A stretch of 51,583 nt of DNA from assembly GCA_964588995.1 (NCBI GenBank), contig CAZPQM010000015.1:1-51583 (forward strand). The letters run 5' to 3'. Shown here in pieces: positions 34,360 to 41,143 of this stretch. The stretch is from CAZPQM01 sp964588995 (GTDB taxonomy: Bacteria > Pseudomonadota > Alphaproteobacteria > Rickettsiales > UBA8987). Both the position numbers and the translations under genes were made by a program. Position 1 is the stretch's first letter; the number at the start of each line of letters is the position of its first letter. The notes beneath the pieces are model-generated. The model was not told the origin of the DNA. It did not search any database and was given only the letters and a program-made list of their open reading frames with translations.

Positions 34360-34992
34360 ATGAAAACCGAAGAACTCATTTCAGAACTCTCGCAGGAGAA
34401 TAAGAAAACCCAACCGATGTGCACCTGGCGCTGCGCGCTCTCCGCCTGTATGTTAAGTGGCCTGTTTCTCTATATCGCAATAAATTACATTGGCATGCGG
34501 ACGGATTTGGATAGCTTCCTCTCGCGTCAAATTTGTCAAATCGAGCTTTATCTCGCAGGCATTACCGGGGTTTTATCCGCGCTTGCGGCGAGCTGGCTAT
34601 CGACGCCCGATCATAAGCAGCAGCGCTGGGTGTACTGGTTGCCCTTCGTGCCTTTAGTCGGCCTTGCGATAAATTTAGTCTGGCAATTCAGTCTGGATAT
34701 GCAGCAGGGCGCTATGGAAATGAACATGAATTGGACTTGTACCACGCAGGCACTCTTGTTCATCAGCATACCGGCAATTGCGTTCTTTTTCATTCTAAAG
34801 CGTGCGGCCTCGACCCATGTCGTTTGGACGGCGGGGATGGCTACGCTTTCGGTGGCAAGCTTTGCCTATTTCGCGCTTCGGCTGGTGTGTCAGGTGCCGC
34901 ATACAGGAAGTGCTATTCTCTGGGGCGTCATACCGCTATTGATTGTCTCTATCTTTTTAATATTGCTCGGCTCGCGTTTCCTGCGCTGGTAG
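34360..34992 (+). CDS. DUF1109/NrsF-like membrane anti-sigma factor
   Basis: 210 residues with six predicted membrane helices (first at about 29-44, last near the C-terminus) after a short polar N-terminus (MKTEELISELSQE) that would lie in the cytoplasm. Cysteines occur near the helices (TWRCALSACM, RQICQIE, NWTCTTQA, RLVCQVP). In the NrsF family conserved cysteines are involved in sensing; which ones correspond here cannot be told by eye. Four bases separate it from the sigma gene, so the two are co-translated. It ends one base from the convergent FAD-dehydrogenase gene. Confidence 0.85.
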   Translation: MKTEELISELSQENKKTQPMCTWRCALSACMLSGLFLYIAINYIGMRTDLDSFLSRQICQIELYLAGITGVLSALAASWLSTPDHKQQRWVYWLPFVPLVGLAINLVWQFSLDMQQGAMEMNMNWTCTTQALLFISIPAIAFFFILKRAASTHVVWTAGMATLSVASFAYFALRLVCQVPHTGSAILWGVIPLLIVSIFLILLGSRFLRW

Positions 34993-34993
34993 A

Positions 34994-36394
34994 TTAGAGC
35001 ATTTTCCCCGGATTCATGATGTTATGCGGGTCAATGGCGCGCTTGATCTTCTGCATGAGTTCATATTCGACATGGGATTTATACTGATATAAATCATCCT
35101 TCCGCAGTTGGCCGATGCCGTGCTCCGCGCTGATAGAGCCGCTATGCTCGCGCACATCTTTATAGATCGCCTCTTTCAGCTTACCTTTCAGCGTGTCGTA
35201 CTTGACCTCACCCAGGCTTTTAGGCAAACTAACGTTATAATGCAGGTTGCCGTCGCCCAGATGGCCGAAATTAACGATGATGCTATCGGGGGCAATCTGT
35301 TGCACCCGTTGATCGGCTACGCGAACAAAGTCGCTAATCTTGGTAATAGGTACGGAGATATCAAAATGCACGCCGCGTCCGGCCTTTAGCTCGGCTTCGG
35401 AGATGGATTCGCGCAAGCGCCAAAAATCCTGTGCGTGGCTATCACTCGCTGCGACCGCGCCATCGGTTATCAGTTCCTTCTGAAAGGCCGTTTCCAATGC
35501 TTCGTCAAACCAGCGTTGCAACTCATCCCCGGCGCGGGTCATCCCTGCGGAAACGAGGATATAATAAGGTGAGGTGGATTGCAGCGGGTGGCGCGCATCG
35601 CTGATATGCTCGAGTACGAGCGAGAGCGCATTGTCAGAAATAAGTTCAAATGCGGTTAGCATGTCGCCAGTCAACTCTCTGAACAGGCTGAGCAGTCTTA
35701 CGGCTTCGTCAATCCTGTTCACGGCGAGAAAGGCGGTATGCTCCTGCTTGAGGGCCGGGCTGAGGCTGAACGTGACGGCTGTGATGATACCGAGCGTGCC
35801 CTCTCCGGCGATGAAGAGCTGCTTCGTGTCATAGCCGGTATTGTCTTTCCGCAAAGAGTGCAAATCATGCAGCACTTCACCGTTGGGTAGCACCGCCTCA
35901 ATACCAAGGACGAGCTCGCGCGTATTTCCATAGCGGAGCACGGCTGTGCCGCCTGCGTTGGTCGAAACGAAACCGCCGACCTGCGCGGAGCCTTCCGAGG
36001 CCATCGAGAGCGGAAACAGCAGCCCGTGTTCCGCCGCCTTTTCCTGCAGTGATTGCAAAGTACATCCGGCTTCTGCGGTCAATGTGAAATTATAGGGGTC
36101 GAGATTGCGCACTTCATTCATACGGCTGAGGTTAATGAGCAACTCATCGCCATCGGGAGAGGGGGTAGCGCCTCCGACCAGCCCGGTATTGCCGCCTTGT
36201 GGGACAATGGCAAGGCGCGCATGCGCAGCGATTTTTACGATCTCGGCGAGCTGCTTGACCGTTTGAGGAAACGCGACAAACGGCGTTTCGCCATTAAAGC
36301 TGCCGCGCCACGCTTCAAGGTACGGGGCTTTATCGGCCTCAGCTTCGACAAACCCACCATCGCACAGAATCTGTTTTATCTGATCAAAGATCAT
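34994..36394 (-). CDS. FAD-linked oxidoreductase, D-2-hydroxyglutarate dehydrogenase/GlcD type
   Basis: 466 residues of the VAO-type FAD flavoproteins that oxidise D-2-hydroxyacids. The FAD-binding half shows FPQTVKQLAEIVKIA, LAIVPQGGNTGLVGGATP, LTAEAGCTLQSLQEKA and GSAQVGGFVSTNAGGTAVLRYGN. The substrate half has IIVNFGHLGDGNLHYNV with its metal-binding histidines and the C-terminal ISAEHGIGQLRKDDL with HNIMNPGKML. This pattern fits D2HGDH or D-lactate/glycolate dehydrogenase; the exact substrate cannot be chosen by eye. It lacks the iron-sulfur domain of the Dld3/GlpC-fused forms. Probably membrane-associated and feeding the quinone pool. Confidence 0.9.
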   Translation of the reverse strand: MIFDQIKQILCDGGFVEAEADKAPYLEAWRGSFNGETPFVAFPQTVKQLAEIVKIAAHARLAIVPQGGNTGLVGGATPSPDGDELLINLSRMNEVRNLDPYNFTLTAEAGCTLQSLQEKAAEHGLLFPLSMASEGSAQVGGFVSTNAGGTAVLRYGNTRELVLGIEAVLPNGEVLHDLHSLRKDNTGYDTKQLFIAGEGTLGIITAVTFSLSPALKQEHTAFLAVNRIDEAVRLLSLFRELTGDMLTAFELISDNALSLVLEHISDARHPLQSTSPYYILVSAGMTRAGDELQRWFDEALETAFQKELITDGAVAASDSHAQDFWRLRESISEAELKAGRGVHFDISVPITKISDFVRVADQRVQQIAPDSIIVNFGHLGDGNLHYNVSLPKSLGEVKYDTLKGKLKEAIYKDVREHSGSISAEHGIGQLRKDDLYQYKSHVEYELMQKIKRAIDPHNIMNPGKML

Positions 36395-36492
36395 GGGTAG
36401 CTATTGTAGAGGGCTTGTCGGTTAAAGAAAAGAGGAATGGTAATGGTTCGGCTGCAGGCTGGCCCTGTGAATGACGGAGTTGTATGTCGGCC

Positions 36493-36574
36493 CGTTATTG
36501 CGTGCGTGAAGCGATCTCGTGCCGTTGAACTTCATACGGGATTGCCGCGCTCCCGTTGGTCGCTCGCAATGACG
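36493..36574. repeat. Interspersed repeat with CGTTATTGCG/CGCAATGACG ends, copy 1
   Basis: Starts CGTTATTGCG and ends CGCTCGCAATGACG, with a central pair ATCTCGTGCCGTTGAAC ... CATACGGGATTGCCGCG. A second copy at 36770-36857 shares both ends and centre. Repeats with CGTCATTGCGAG/CTCGCAATGACG termini occur in many proteobacterial genomes. Confidence 0.75.
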
Positions 36575-36579
36575 GGTCG

Positions 36580-36698
36580 CCCTCACCCTAACCCTCTCCC
36601 CTAGGGAGAGGGGATAGTAGAAACCTCCTCCCCTGCCTGCGGGGGAGGCAACGAGGCTTATATCCGCAAGGATATTAGCCGCAGTGGTGGGGGTGTCA
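36580..36698. repeat. Modular palindromic repeat, intergenic copy
   Basis: It opens CCCTCACCCTAACC. Next is a perfect stem CCCTCTCCC (36592-36600)/GGGAGAGGG (36604-36612), then CCTCCCC/GGGGGAGG, then ATATCC-GCAA-GGATAT, and it closes with GGTGGGGGTG. The same order of three hairpins between CCTCACCC and GGGTGAGG ends is found inside mfd at 46607-46699. Confidence 0.75.
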
Positions 36699-36769
36699 GG
36701 TGGTTAGCGGTGAGTAGTCATGCCCCCCTCCCAACCTCCCCCCGCTACCGGGTGGAGGCGTAGGAACCC

Positions 36770-36857
36770 CGTCATTGCGAGGCGTGACGCGACGAAGCAA
36801 TCTCGTGCCGTTGAACTCCATACGAGATTGCCGCGCGGCTACGCCGCTCGCAATAAC
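36770..36857. repeat. Interspersed repeat with CGTCATTGCG ends, copy 2
   Basis: Starts CGTCATTGCGAGG and ends CGCTCGCAATAAC. It shares the centre AATCTCGTGCCGTTGAAC ... CATACGAGATTGCCGCG with copy 1 at 36493-36574. The two copies are in the same orientation. Confidence 0.75.
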
Positions 36858-36858
36858 A

Positions 36859-36920
36859 CCCTCACCCCAACCCTCTCGTCATGCGGGAGAGGGGAATGAG
36901 GTTTAGCTGGTGGGGGTGTC
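36859..36920. repeat. Second, partial intergenic copy of the modular palindrome
   Basis: Begins CCCTCACCCCAACCCTCTCG, has the stem CCCTCTC/GAGAGGG (about 36871-36893) and ends TGGTGGGGGTGTC. It directly follows copy 2 of the other repeat family, so the two families sit nested or alternating in this spacer. A more diverged unit with CCTCCCAACCTCC/GGTGGAGG lies at about 36722-36757. Confidence 0.6.
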
Positions 36921-37006
36921 ATATACTATGCATACATGAGTAAGCCTCACCCCACATGCATCAAAGACGCAGACTTCACCATAAGGAGGAAAGAGTAAAG
37001 AAAAAT

Positions 37007-37062
37007 CCGGATCACTCCCCAGCCTGGGAGGGAGAAGAGAAGAAGCGTGAGAAGCGATCCGG
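37007..37062. other. Candidate RNA-like stem structure
   Basis: CCGGATC (37007-37013) pairs perfectly with GATCCGG (37056-37062) around an inner CTCCC/GGGAG hairpin and a purine-rich arm. No gene overlaps it convincingly. It could be a structured RNA or a further repeat type; no known RNA family was recognised. Confidence 0.35.
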
Positions 37063-37138
37063 CAACTGCTAAGTTGTGACCTATATATAAGGAATATTTC
37101 GCTGCTCGCAAGTAGGAAAAGTGAAAAAAATTGACCCT

Positions 37139-37154
37139 TTAAGCTTTCGTTAAC
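37139..37154 (+). promoter_or_regulatory. CtrA-type box TTAA-N7-TTAAC
   Basis: TTAAGCTTTCGTTAAC matches the full CtrA consensus (TTAA-N7-TTAA, with the favoured C after it). It directly follows a TTGACC (37131-37136) that could act as a -35 element. CtrA is the cell-cycle master regulator of alphaproteobacteria. The box precedes no nearby start codon, but it precedes the hairpins and terminator at 37201-37280, so it may control a small RNA. Confidence 0.5.
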
Positions 37155-37164
37155 TTTGTACGTA

Positions 37165-37280
37165 ACACCCAACCATCAACCAGCCAGGCATAGCAAAAGC
37201 CCGCTTGGTCTAAGCGGTTCCTATAACAACAATGTGAGGGAAAAATGGAGGGATGAAGCCGAAGCTTCAGAAAATTTTTT
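37165..37280 (+). ncRNA. Candidate small RNA downstream of the CtrA-type box
   Basis: The start is approximate, set by the presumed promoter. The stretch has a perfect hairpin CCGCTT-GGTCT-AAGCGG (37201-37217), an unpaired purine-rich segment (AATGTGAGGGAAAAATGGAGG), and ends in a terminator-like hairpin followed by a T run. There is no open frame with a ribosome site. This is inferred from structure alone and is not a recognised RNA family. Confidence 0.3.
37254..37280 (+). terminator. Intrinsic terminator-like hairpin with alternative pairing
   Basis: TGAAGC-CGAA-GCTTCA (37254-37269) is followed by GAAAA and six Ts. The 5' arm can instead pair as GATGAAGC (37252-37259) with GCTTCATC (37281-37288), which would break the terminator. 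A further perfect hairpin GCAGGGC-CAAA-GCCCTGC lies at 37303-37320. Confidence 0.5.
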
Positions 37281-37451
37281 GCTTCATCAGTAAAAATTTT
37301 TTGCAGGGCCAAAGCCCTGCGTTAAGAAAGAACCACACAATTGTCTACCAAAAGGTGAGCCTATAACGCATCGAGTAGAAAACCGGCTTGAATGCAAGGT
37401 GCGTCCTTCTTTAGAATAGCGCTGGCGGGTCTTACACCCCTCTGCTACATC

Positions 37452-37937
37452 ATGCTTATGCCGCATCCGTCCTATCATACGCAGTTTGTAAGCCCGTTTG
37501 GCACAATCACCTTAACATCAGATGGCAACGCCGTGACCGCGCTGCGTTTTGCTTCACCTCCGATAAACCAGATAGAGCCTTGCCCGTTGCTCCAACAAGC
37601 GGAGGAGGAACTACGCGCGTATTTTGCAGGCGATCTCACCCGCTTTTCCGTCCCCTTGCGTCCTGAAGGCACGCCGTTTCAACAAGCGGTCTGGCAGCAG
37701 TTAATGCAGATTCCCTTTGGTGAGCGGGTCAGCTACCGCGATATTGCCTCTGCAGTTGGCAACCCCAGCGCAGTGCGCGCCGTGGGTTCGGCCAATGCGC
37801 GCAACCCAATTGCGCTGATGATTCCGTGTCATCGCGTGGTAAAATCAGATGGACACATCGGCGGCTATGCCTATGGAGAAGGGCTTAAAATAAAGTTATT
37901 AGAGTGGGAACGACCGGTTAGCGTACGCGGTAGGTAA
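37452..37937 (+). CDS. ogt: Methylated-DNA-protein-cysteine methyltransferase (MGMT/Ogt)
   Basis: This suicide repair enzyme removes the methyl group from O6-methylguanine onto its own cysteine. From the ATG at 37452 it has 161 residues. The in-frame ATG at 37392 would add 20 hydrophobic residues not found in the family, and neither has a strong ribosome site. The C-terminal DNA-binding and active-site domain is clear: GTPFQQAVWQQLMQIPFGERVSYRDIA, AVRAVGSANARNPIALMIPCHRVVKSDG with the active PCHRV cysteine, and GGYAYGEGLKIKLLEWE. No Ada-type zinc domain. Its 3' end overlaps the convergent coiled-coil gene by 20 bases. Confidence 0.92.
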   Translation: MLMPHPSYHTQFVSPFGTITLTSDGNAVTALRFASPPINQIEPCPLLQQAEEELRAYFAGDLTRFSVPLRPEGTPFQQAVWQQLMQIPFGERVSYRDIASAVGNPSAVRAVGSANARNPIALMIPCHRVVKSDGHIGGYAYGEGLKIKLLEWERPVSVRGR

Positions 37938-38415
37938 TCGACCCATCGTCACTACGGGAAATAATCTGCCCGGGATTCCCCCCAGCTTGCGGATAAATAG
38001 ATTGCAAGCGCCGCGCCTCTACCGCTTCCGCTTCCTGCCGCGCTTGTTCGAGTTCGGCTTGCTTTTTTAGCAGGTTATTGCGGTCTTCCTCCAGGACGGC
38101 AATACGCTGTAACAGAACGCTATTCATTTTCTGCATCTCGGTAATCTGTTCCTGCATAGTTTGCAACCGAGAAAGCATATTGCCCTGATTGTCGTAGATG
38201 CTAACAAGCTTATTCAACTGTTCCTTAAGAATCCGTTCCTGATCCTGCCGCGTAAAACGAATTTGTTCACCCTGATTATCGCCGAAGAAAATTTCACCGC
38301 GACGCGCTTCCGCATCCCGTAACAGGGTATCACCAGACAAGCCAAGCGTAGCCAGCAGAAATACCACTTTACCGGCTAAATATAAGATACGCATTTTCAT
38401 TCGTTGTTGTGCCAT
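37918..38415 (-). CDS. Exported coiled-coil protein of unknown function
   Basis: 165 residues, not recognised as a named family. A hydrophobic segment near the N-terminus (ILYLAGKVVFLLATLGLSG, about 10-28) is either a signal peptide or an anchor. The centre (about 58-135) is a long heptad-rich coiled coil: RQDQERILKEQLNKL, NMLSRLQTMQEQITEMQ, VLLQRIAVLEEDRNNLLKKQAELEQ. The C-terminus is short and polar (DDGSITYRVR). It is divergent from the lysine-catabolism operon, whose presumed start lies 68 bases away. The composition suggests an envelope scaffold or spacer protein. Confidence 0.7.
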   Translation of the reverse strand: MAQQRMKMRILYLAGKVVFLLATLGLSGDTLLRDAEARRGEIFFGDNQGEQIRFTRQDQERILKEQLNKLVSIYDNQGNMLSRLQTMQEQITEMQKMNSVLLQRIAVLEEDRNNLLKKQAELEQARQEAEAVEARRLQSIYPQAGGNPGQIISRSDDGSITYRVR

Positions 38416-38483
38416 TACTGTTTCTATGTTCTATAAACAATTTAGTTCAAAAGTCAACAAAAGTTGCATTATGGAAAAATTAC

Positions 38484-39581
38484 ATGGCGATTGAGACGGT
38501 ATTGATCGTAGGCTCCGGCGGCGTCGGTAAGCTGGTAGCCACCCTGTTGGCGCAAGCGGGGAAAGAGGTAACCACGCTGGATCAGCAGGCCAATCCTGAG
38601 CTAGACGCGCATATACGGCAGTTGCAGGGCGATGCCACAGATGAACGGTTGCTGGATGAACTACTGCCCTCGCATGATGCCGTCATTTCCTGTCTGCCCT
38701 TCCACCTCACGCTGACGATTGCGACCGCGGCGCATAAGGCCGGCATCCATTATTTTGATCCGACGGAGGATGTCGCGACCACTCAAGCCATTTTAGATAT
38801 GGCGAAAACGGCAAGGGGTTTGATGATTCCGCAAAACGGTCTTGCGCCGGGCTTTATCGGCATTCTAGCTTCCCATCTTGCGCAACAGTTTGACGGCTCG
38901 CTGCGTCATATTAAAATGCGTGTTGGTGCCCTGCCCGAAAACCCGATTGGCCAGCTTGGCTATGCGGGCAACTGGTCGCTCGAAGGGCTGGTGCATGAAT
39001 GCATTGCGGATTGCGATGTGATTGCAAATGGTAAACGTCAGAAAATCGGCCCGCTAAAGAACCGCGAGATTTTACGGATTAAAGGCGTGGAATATGAAGC
39101 CTTTACCACCTCTGGCGGACTTGGTACCATGACCGAAACCTACGAAGGTAAAGTGGAAACACTTAATTATAAATCGATCCGCTATCCCGGTCATATGCAG
39201 GGAATGAAACTGCTGCTGGAAGAACTCCGCTTCCGTGAAGACCCTGCTGAGCTCGTGAAACGTCTCGCCTACGCCCTGCCGCCTGATGATAATGACCGCG
39301 TGCTGATTCACTGCTCGGTACAGGGGGAAGCAGATAGCCGCATGCAAACGCGTGAAATTGTTACCGATTATAAGCCGAAACAGATTGGCGACAGCTATTA
39401 TACCGCCATTGCGTGGACGACTGCCGCCTCCATCGTTGCCGTTGTCGAAATGGCTTCTAGCGGTTCGCTCGGCGAAAAGGGCTTCGTACGGCAGGAAGAT
39501 ATATCACTCAGCGATTTTTTGAACACCCGAACGGGTCGCTATTACCTCGAAGGACATAAGGAATTGGAGCGGTTAATATAA
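38484..39581 (+). CDS. Saccharopine dehydrogenase-family protein, probable lysine 6-dehydrogenase
   Basis: 365 residues from the ATG at 38484, which puts the Rossmann strand (TVLIVGSGGVGKLVATLLAQ) at the N-terminus; an in-frame start at 38409 would run into the opposite gene. The protein shows the GxGxxG nucleotide loop, ISCLPFHLTLTIATAAHKAGIHYFDPTED, IPQNGLAPGFIGILASHLA and a C-terminal half with YPGHMQGMKLLLEEL. This pattern fits lysine 6-dehydrogenase, which oxidises L-lysine with NAD(P) to aminoadipate semialdehyde/piperideine-6-carboxylate. The next gene encodes the dehydrogenase for exactly that product, which strongly supports the call. It sits 11 bases upstream of that gene, in one operon. 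Confidence 0.82.
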   Translation: MAIETVLIVGSGGVGKLVATLLAQAGKEVTTLDQQANPELDAHIRQLQGDATDERLLDELLPSHDAVISCLPFHLTLTIATAAHKAGIHYFDPTEDVATTQAILDMAKTARGLMIPQNGLAPGFIGILASHLAQQFDGSLRHIKMRVGALPENPIGQLGYAGNWSLEGLVHECIADCDVIANGKRQKIGPLKNREILRIKGVEYEAFTTSGGLGTMTETYEGKVETLNYKSIRYPGHMQGMKLLLEELRFREDPAELVKRLAYALPPDDNDRVLIHCSVQGEADSRMQTREIVTDYKPKQIGDSYYTAIAWTTAASIVAVVEMASSGSLGEKGFVRQEDISLSDFLNTRTGRYYLEGHKELERLI

Positions 39582-39592
39582 AGGAAAAGCCG

Positions 39593-41095
39593 ATGGATAT
39601 CACAACACTACTGAAGCAATTACAGGTACATCTCGCTTCTTATGAGGGGAATGACCTGAGCGTAACCACGCCGATTGACGGCTCGGAAATTGCCCGACTG
39701 CGCTACAGTTCCCAGCAGGAAATTACCGAAGCGGTAGCGCGTTCAATGCAGGCCTTTCAGGCGTGGCGCGATGTACCTGCACCCAAACGCGGCGAGCTGG
39801 TGCGCGTCTTTGGCGAAGTGCTGCGGGAATATAAAGAGCCGCTCGCGCAACTGGTCACCATCGAATGCGGGAAGATCATCGAAGAAGGGCGCGGCGAAGT
39901 GCAGGAGATGATCGACATTTGCGACTTTGCGGTTGGCCTTTCCCGCCAGCTTTACGGCCTCACCATTGCCAGTGAACGCCCAAGCCATACCATGCAGGAG
40001 CGCTGGCTTCCGCTCGGCCCGGTGGGCATCATCAGCGCGTTTAATTTTCCCGTGGCTGTCTGGTCGTGGAATGTGGCGATTGCTTGGGTTTGCGGGGATA
40101 GCACGGTGTGGAAACCGTCGGAGAAAACGCCACTCACGGCGATTGCCTGCCAGCGTTTATTCGAGCTTGCGGTTGAGCGCGCTGACGTGGACGTACCAGC
40201 TGGACTCTCGAATGTGCTGATCGGTGAGGCTAGCGCAGGACAGGCGCTGGTTGAGCATCCCGATATCGCGCTCGTTAGTGCGACCGGTAGTACGCGCATG
40301 GGACAGGCGGTCGGTCCGGACGTGATCAAACGCTTCGGTAAATGCCTGCTGGAGCTTGGCGGTAATAACCCGGTGGTAGTTTCCGACAAGGCCGATCTGG
40401 ATATTGCGCTGCCGAGCATTCTCTTTGGTGCGGTCGGTACGTGTGGGCAACGCTGTACAAGTACGCGCCGCGCTTTTGTGCATCGCAATATTTATGATGA
40501 GGTTGCTGCGAAACTGCGTGCCTCCTATCAGTCGATCATTGAGCGTAAGATCGGCGATCCGTTAGATGCAGACACGCTGGTTGGTCCGCTGATTGATCAG
40601 GAGGCTGCCACGCAAATGCAGCAGGCTCTCGAGACGGCGAGAAAGCAGGGAGCGCGGGTGCATTTCGGCGAGGCGCTGGATCGGCAAGGTGCTTATGTCG
40701 CTCCGGCCTTGGTTGAGCTTGAGGAGCAGGTCAATATTGTGAAGCAGGAGACCTTTGCGCCGATCCTCTACCTCATGCCCTATGATAATCTGGTCGATGC
40801 TATTGATGATGTGAATGATGTCGAGCAAGGACTGTCCGCCGCCATCTTTACTACCGATATTCGCGAGGCCGAGTATTTCCGCGAGCGGGCTTATGCTGGC
40901 ATCGTAAACGTCAATATTGGCACAAGCGGTGCAGAAATCGGTGGTGCATTCGGTGGGGAAAAAGCGACCGGGGGCGGACGCGAATCCGGATCAGACGCAT
41001 GGAAGCAATATATGCGCCGGATTACCTCCACCACCTATATCGGGTATGACGCCCCTGCGCTCGCGCAAGGCGTGCAGTTTGATGTCGCACCATAA
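39593..41095 (+). CDS. ALDH7-type alpha-aminoadipic semialdehyde dehydrogenase
   Basis: 500 residues of the aldehyde dehydrogenase 7 (antiquitin/AmaB) subfamily, which oxidises alpha-aminoadipate semialdehyde to alpha-aminoadipate. Motifs: GPVGIISAFNFPVAVWSWN, WKPSEKTPLTA, SATGSTRMGQAVG, the catalytic glutamate in CLLELGGNNPVVV and the catalytic Cys288 in GTCGQRCTSTRR. The GQRCT-x-TRR context is typical of ALDH7 rather than of other ALDHs. The C-terminal GAEIGGAFGGEKATGGGRESGSD is also diagnostic. It follows the lysine 6-dehydrogenase-like gene by 11 bases. Together they form a two-step lysine to aminoadipate route. Confidence 0.92.
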   Translation: MDITTLLKQLQVHLASYEGNDLSVTTPIDGSEIARLRYSSQQEITEAVARSMQAFQAWRDVPAPKRGELVRVFGEVLREYKEPLAQLVTIECGKIIEEGRGEVQEMIDICDFAVGLSRQLYGLTIASERPSHTMQERWLPLGPVGIISAFNFPVAVWSWNVAIAWVCGDSTVWKPSEKTPLTAIACQRLFELAVERADVDVPAGLSNVLIGEASAGQALVEHPDIALVSATGSTRMGQAVGPDVIKRFGKCLLELGGNNPVVVSDKADLDIALPSILFGAVGTCGQRCTSTRRAFVHRNIYDEVAAKLRASYQSIIERKIGDPLDADTLVGPLIDQEAATQMQQALETARKQGARVHFGEALDRQGAYVAPALVELEEQVNIVKQETFAPILYLMPYDNLVDAIDDVNDVEQGLSAAIFTTDIREAEYFRERAYAGIVNVNIGTSGAEIGGAFGGEKATGGGRESGSDAWKQYMRRITSTTYIGYDAPALAQGVQFDVAP

Positions 41096-41143
41096 ATTTT
41101 GCTTCAATTGACTTGGCCCTATAACCATGACAGATTACGTTGC

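Larger units (their letters stand above)
36395..37451. other. 1-kb intergenic region: repeat cluster and candidate structured RNA
   Basis: There is no supportable protein gene between the FAD-dehydrogenase and MGMT genes. The first 500 bases are two families of palindromic repeats. The next 350 bases contain hairpins, a CtrA-type box and a terminator-like hairpin; these are listed separately. A 90-codon minus-strand open frame at 36903-37172 crosses the repeats and hairpins and looks accidental. Confidence 0.7.

Noticed and set aside
36575..36920. CRISPR array
   Set aside because: Repeats are palindromic, unequal in length and not regularly spaced; no cas genes are present.
36903..37172. 89-codon minus-strand open frame in the repeat/hairpin spacer
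   Set aside because: It runs through palindromic repeats and the CtrA-type box, has no ribosome site and no recognisable protein pattern.
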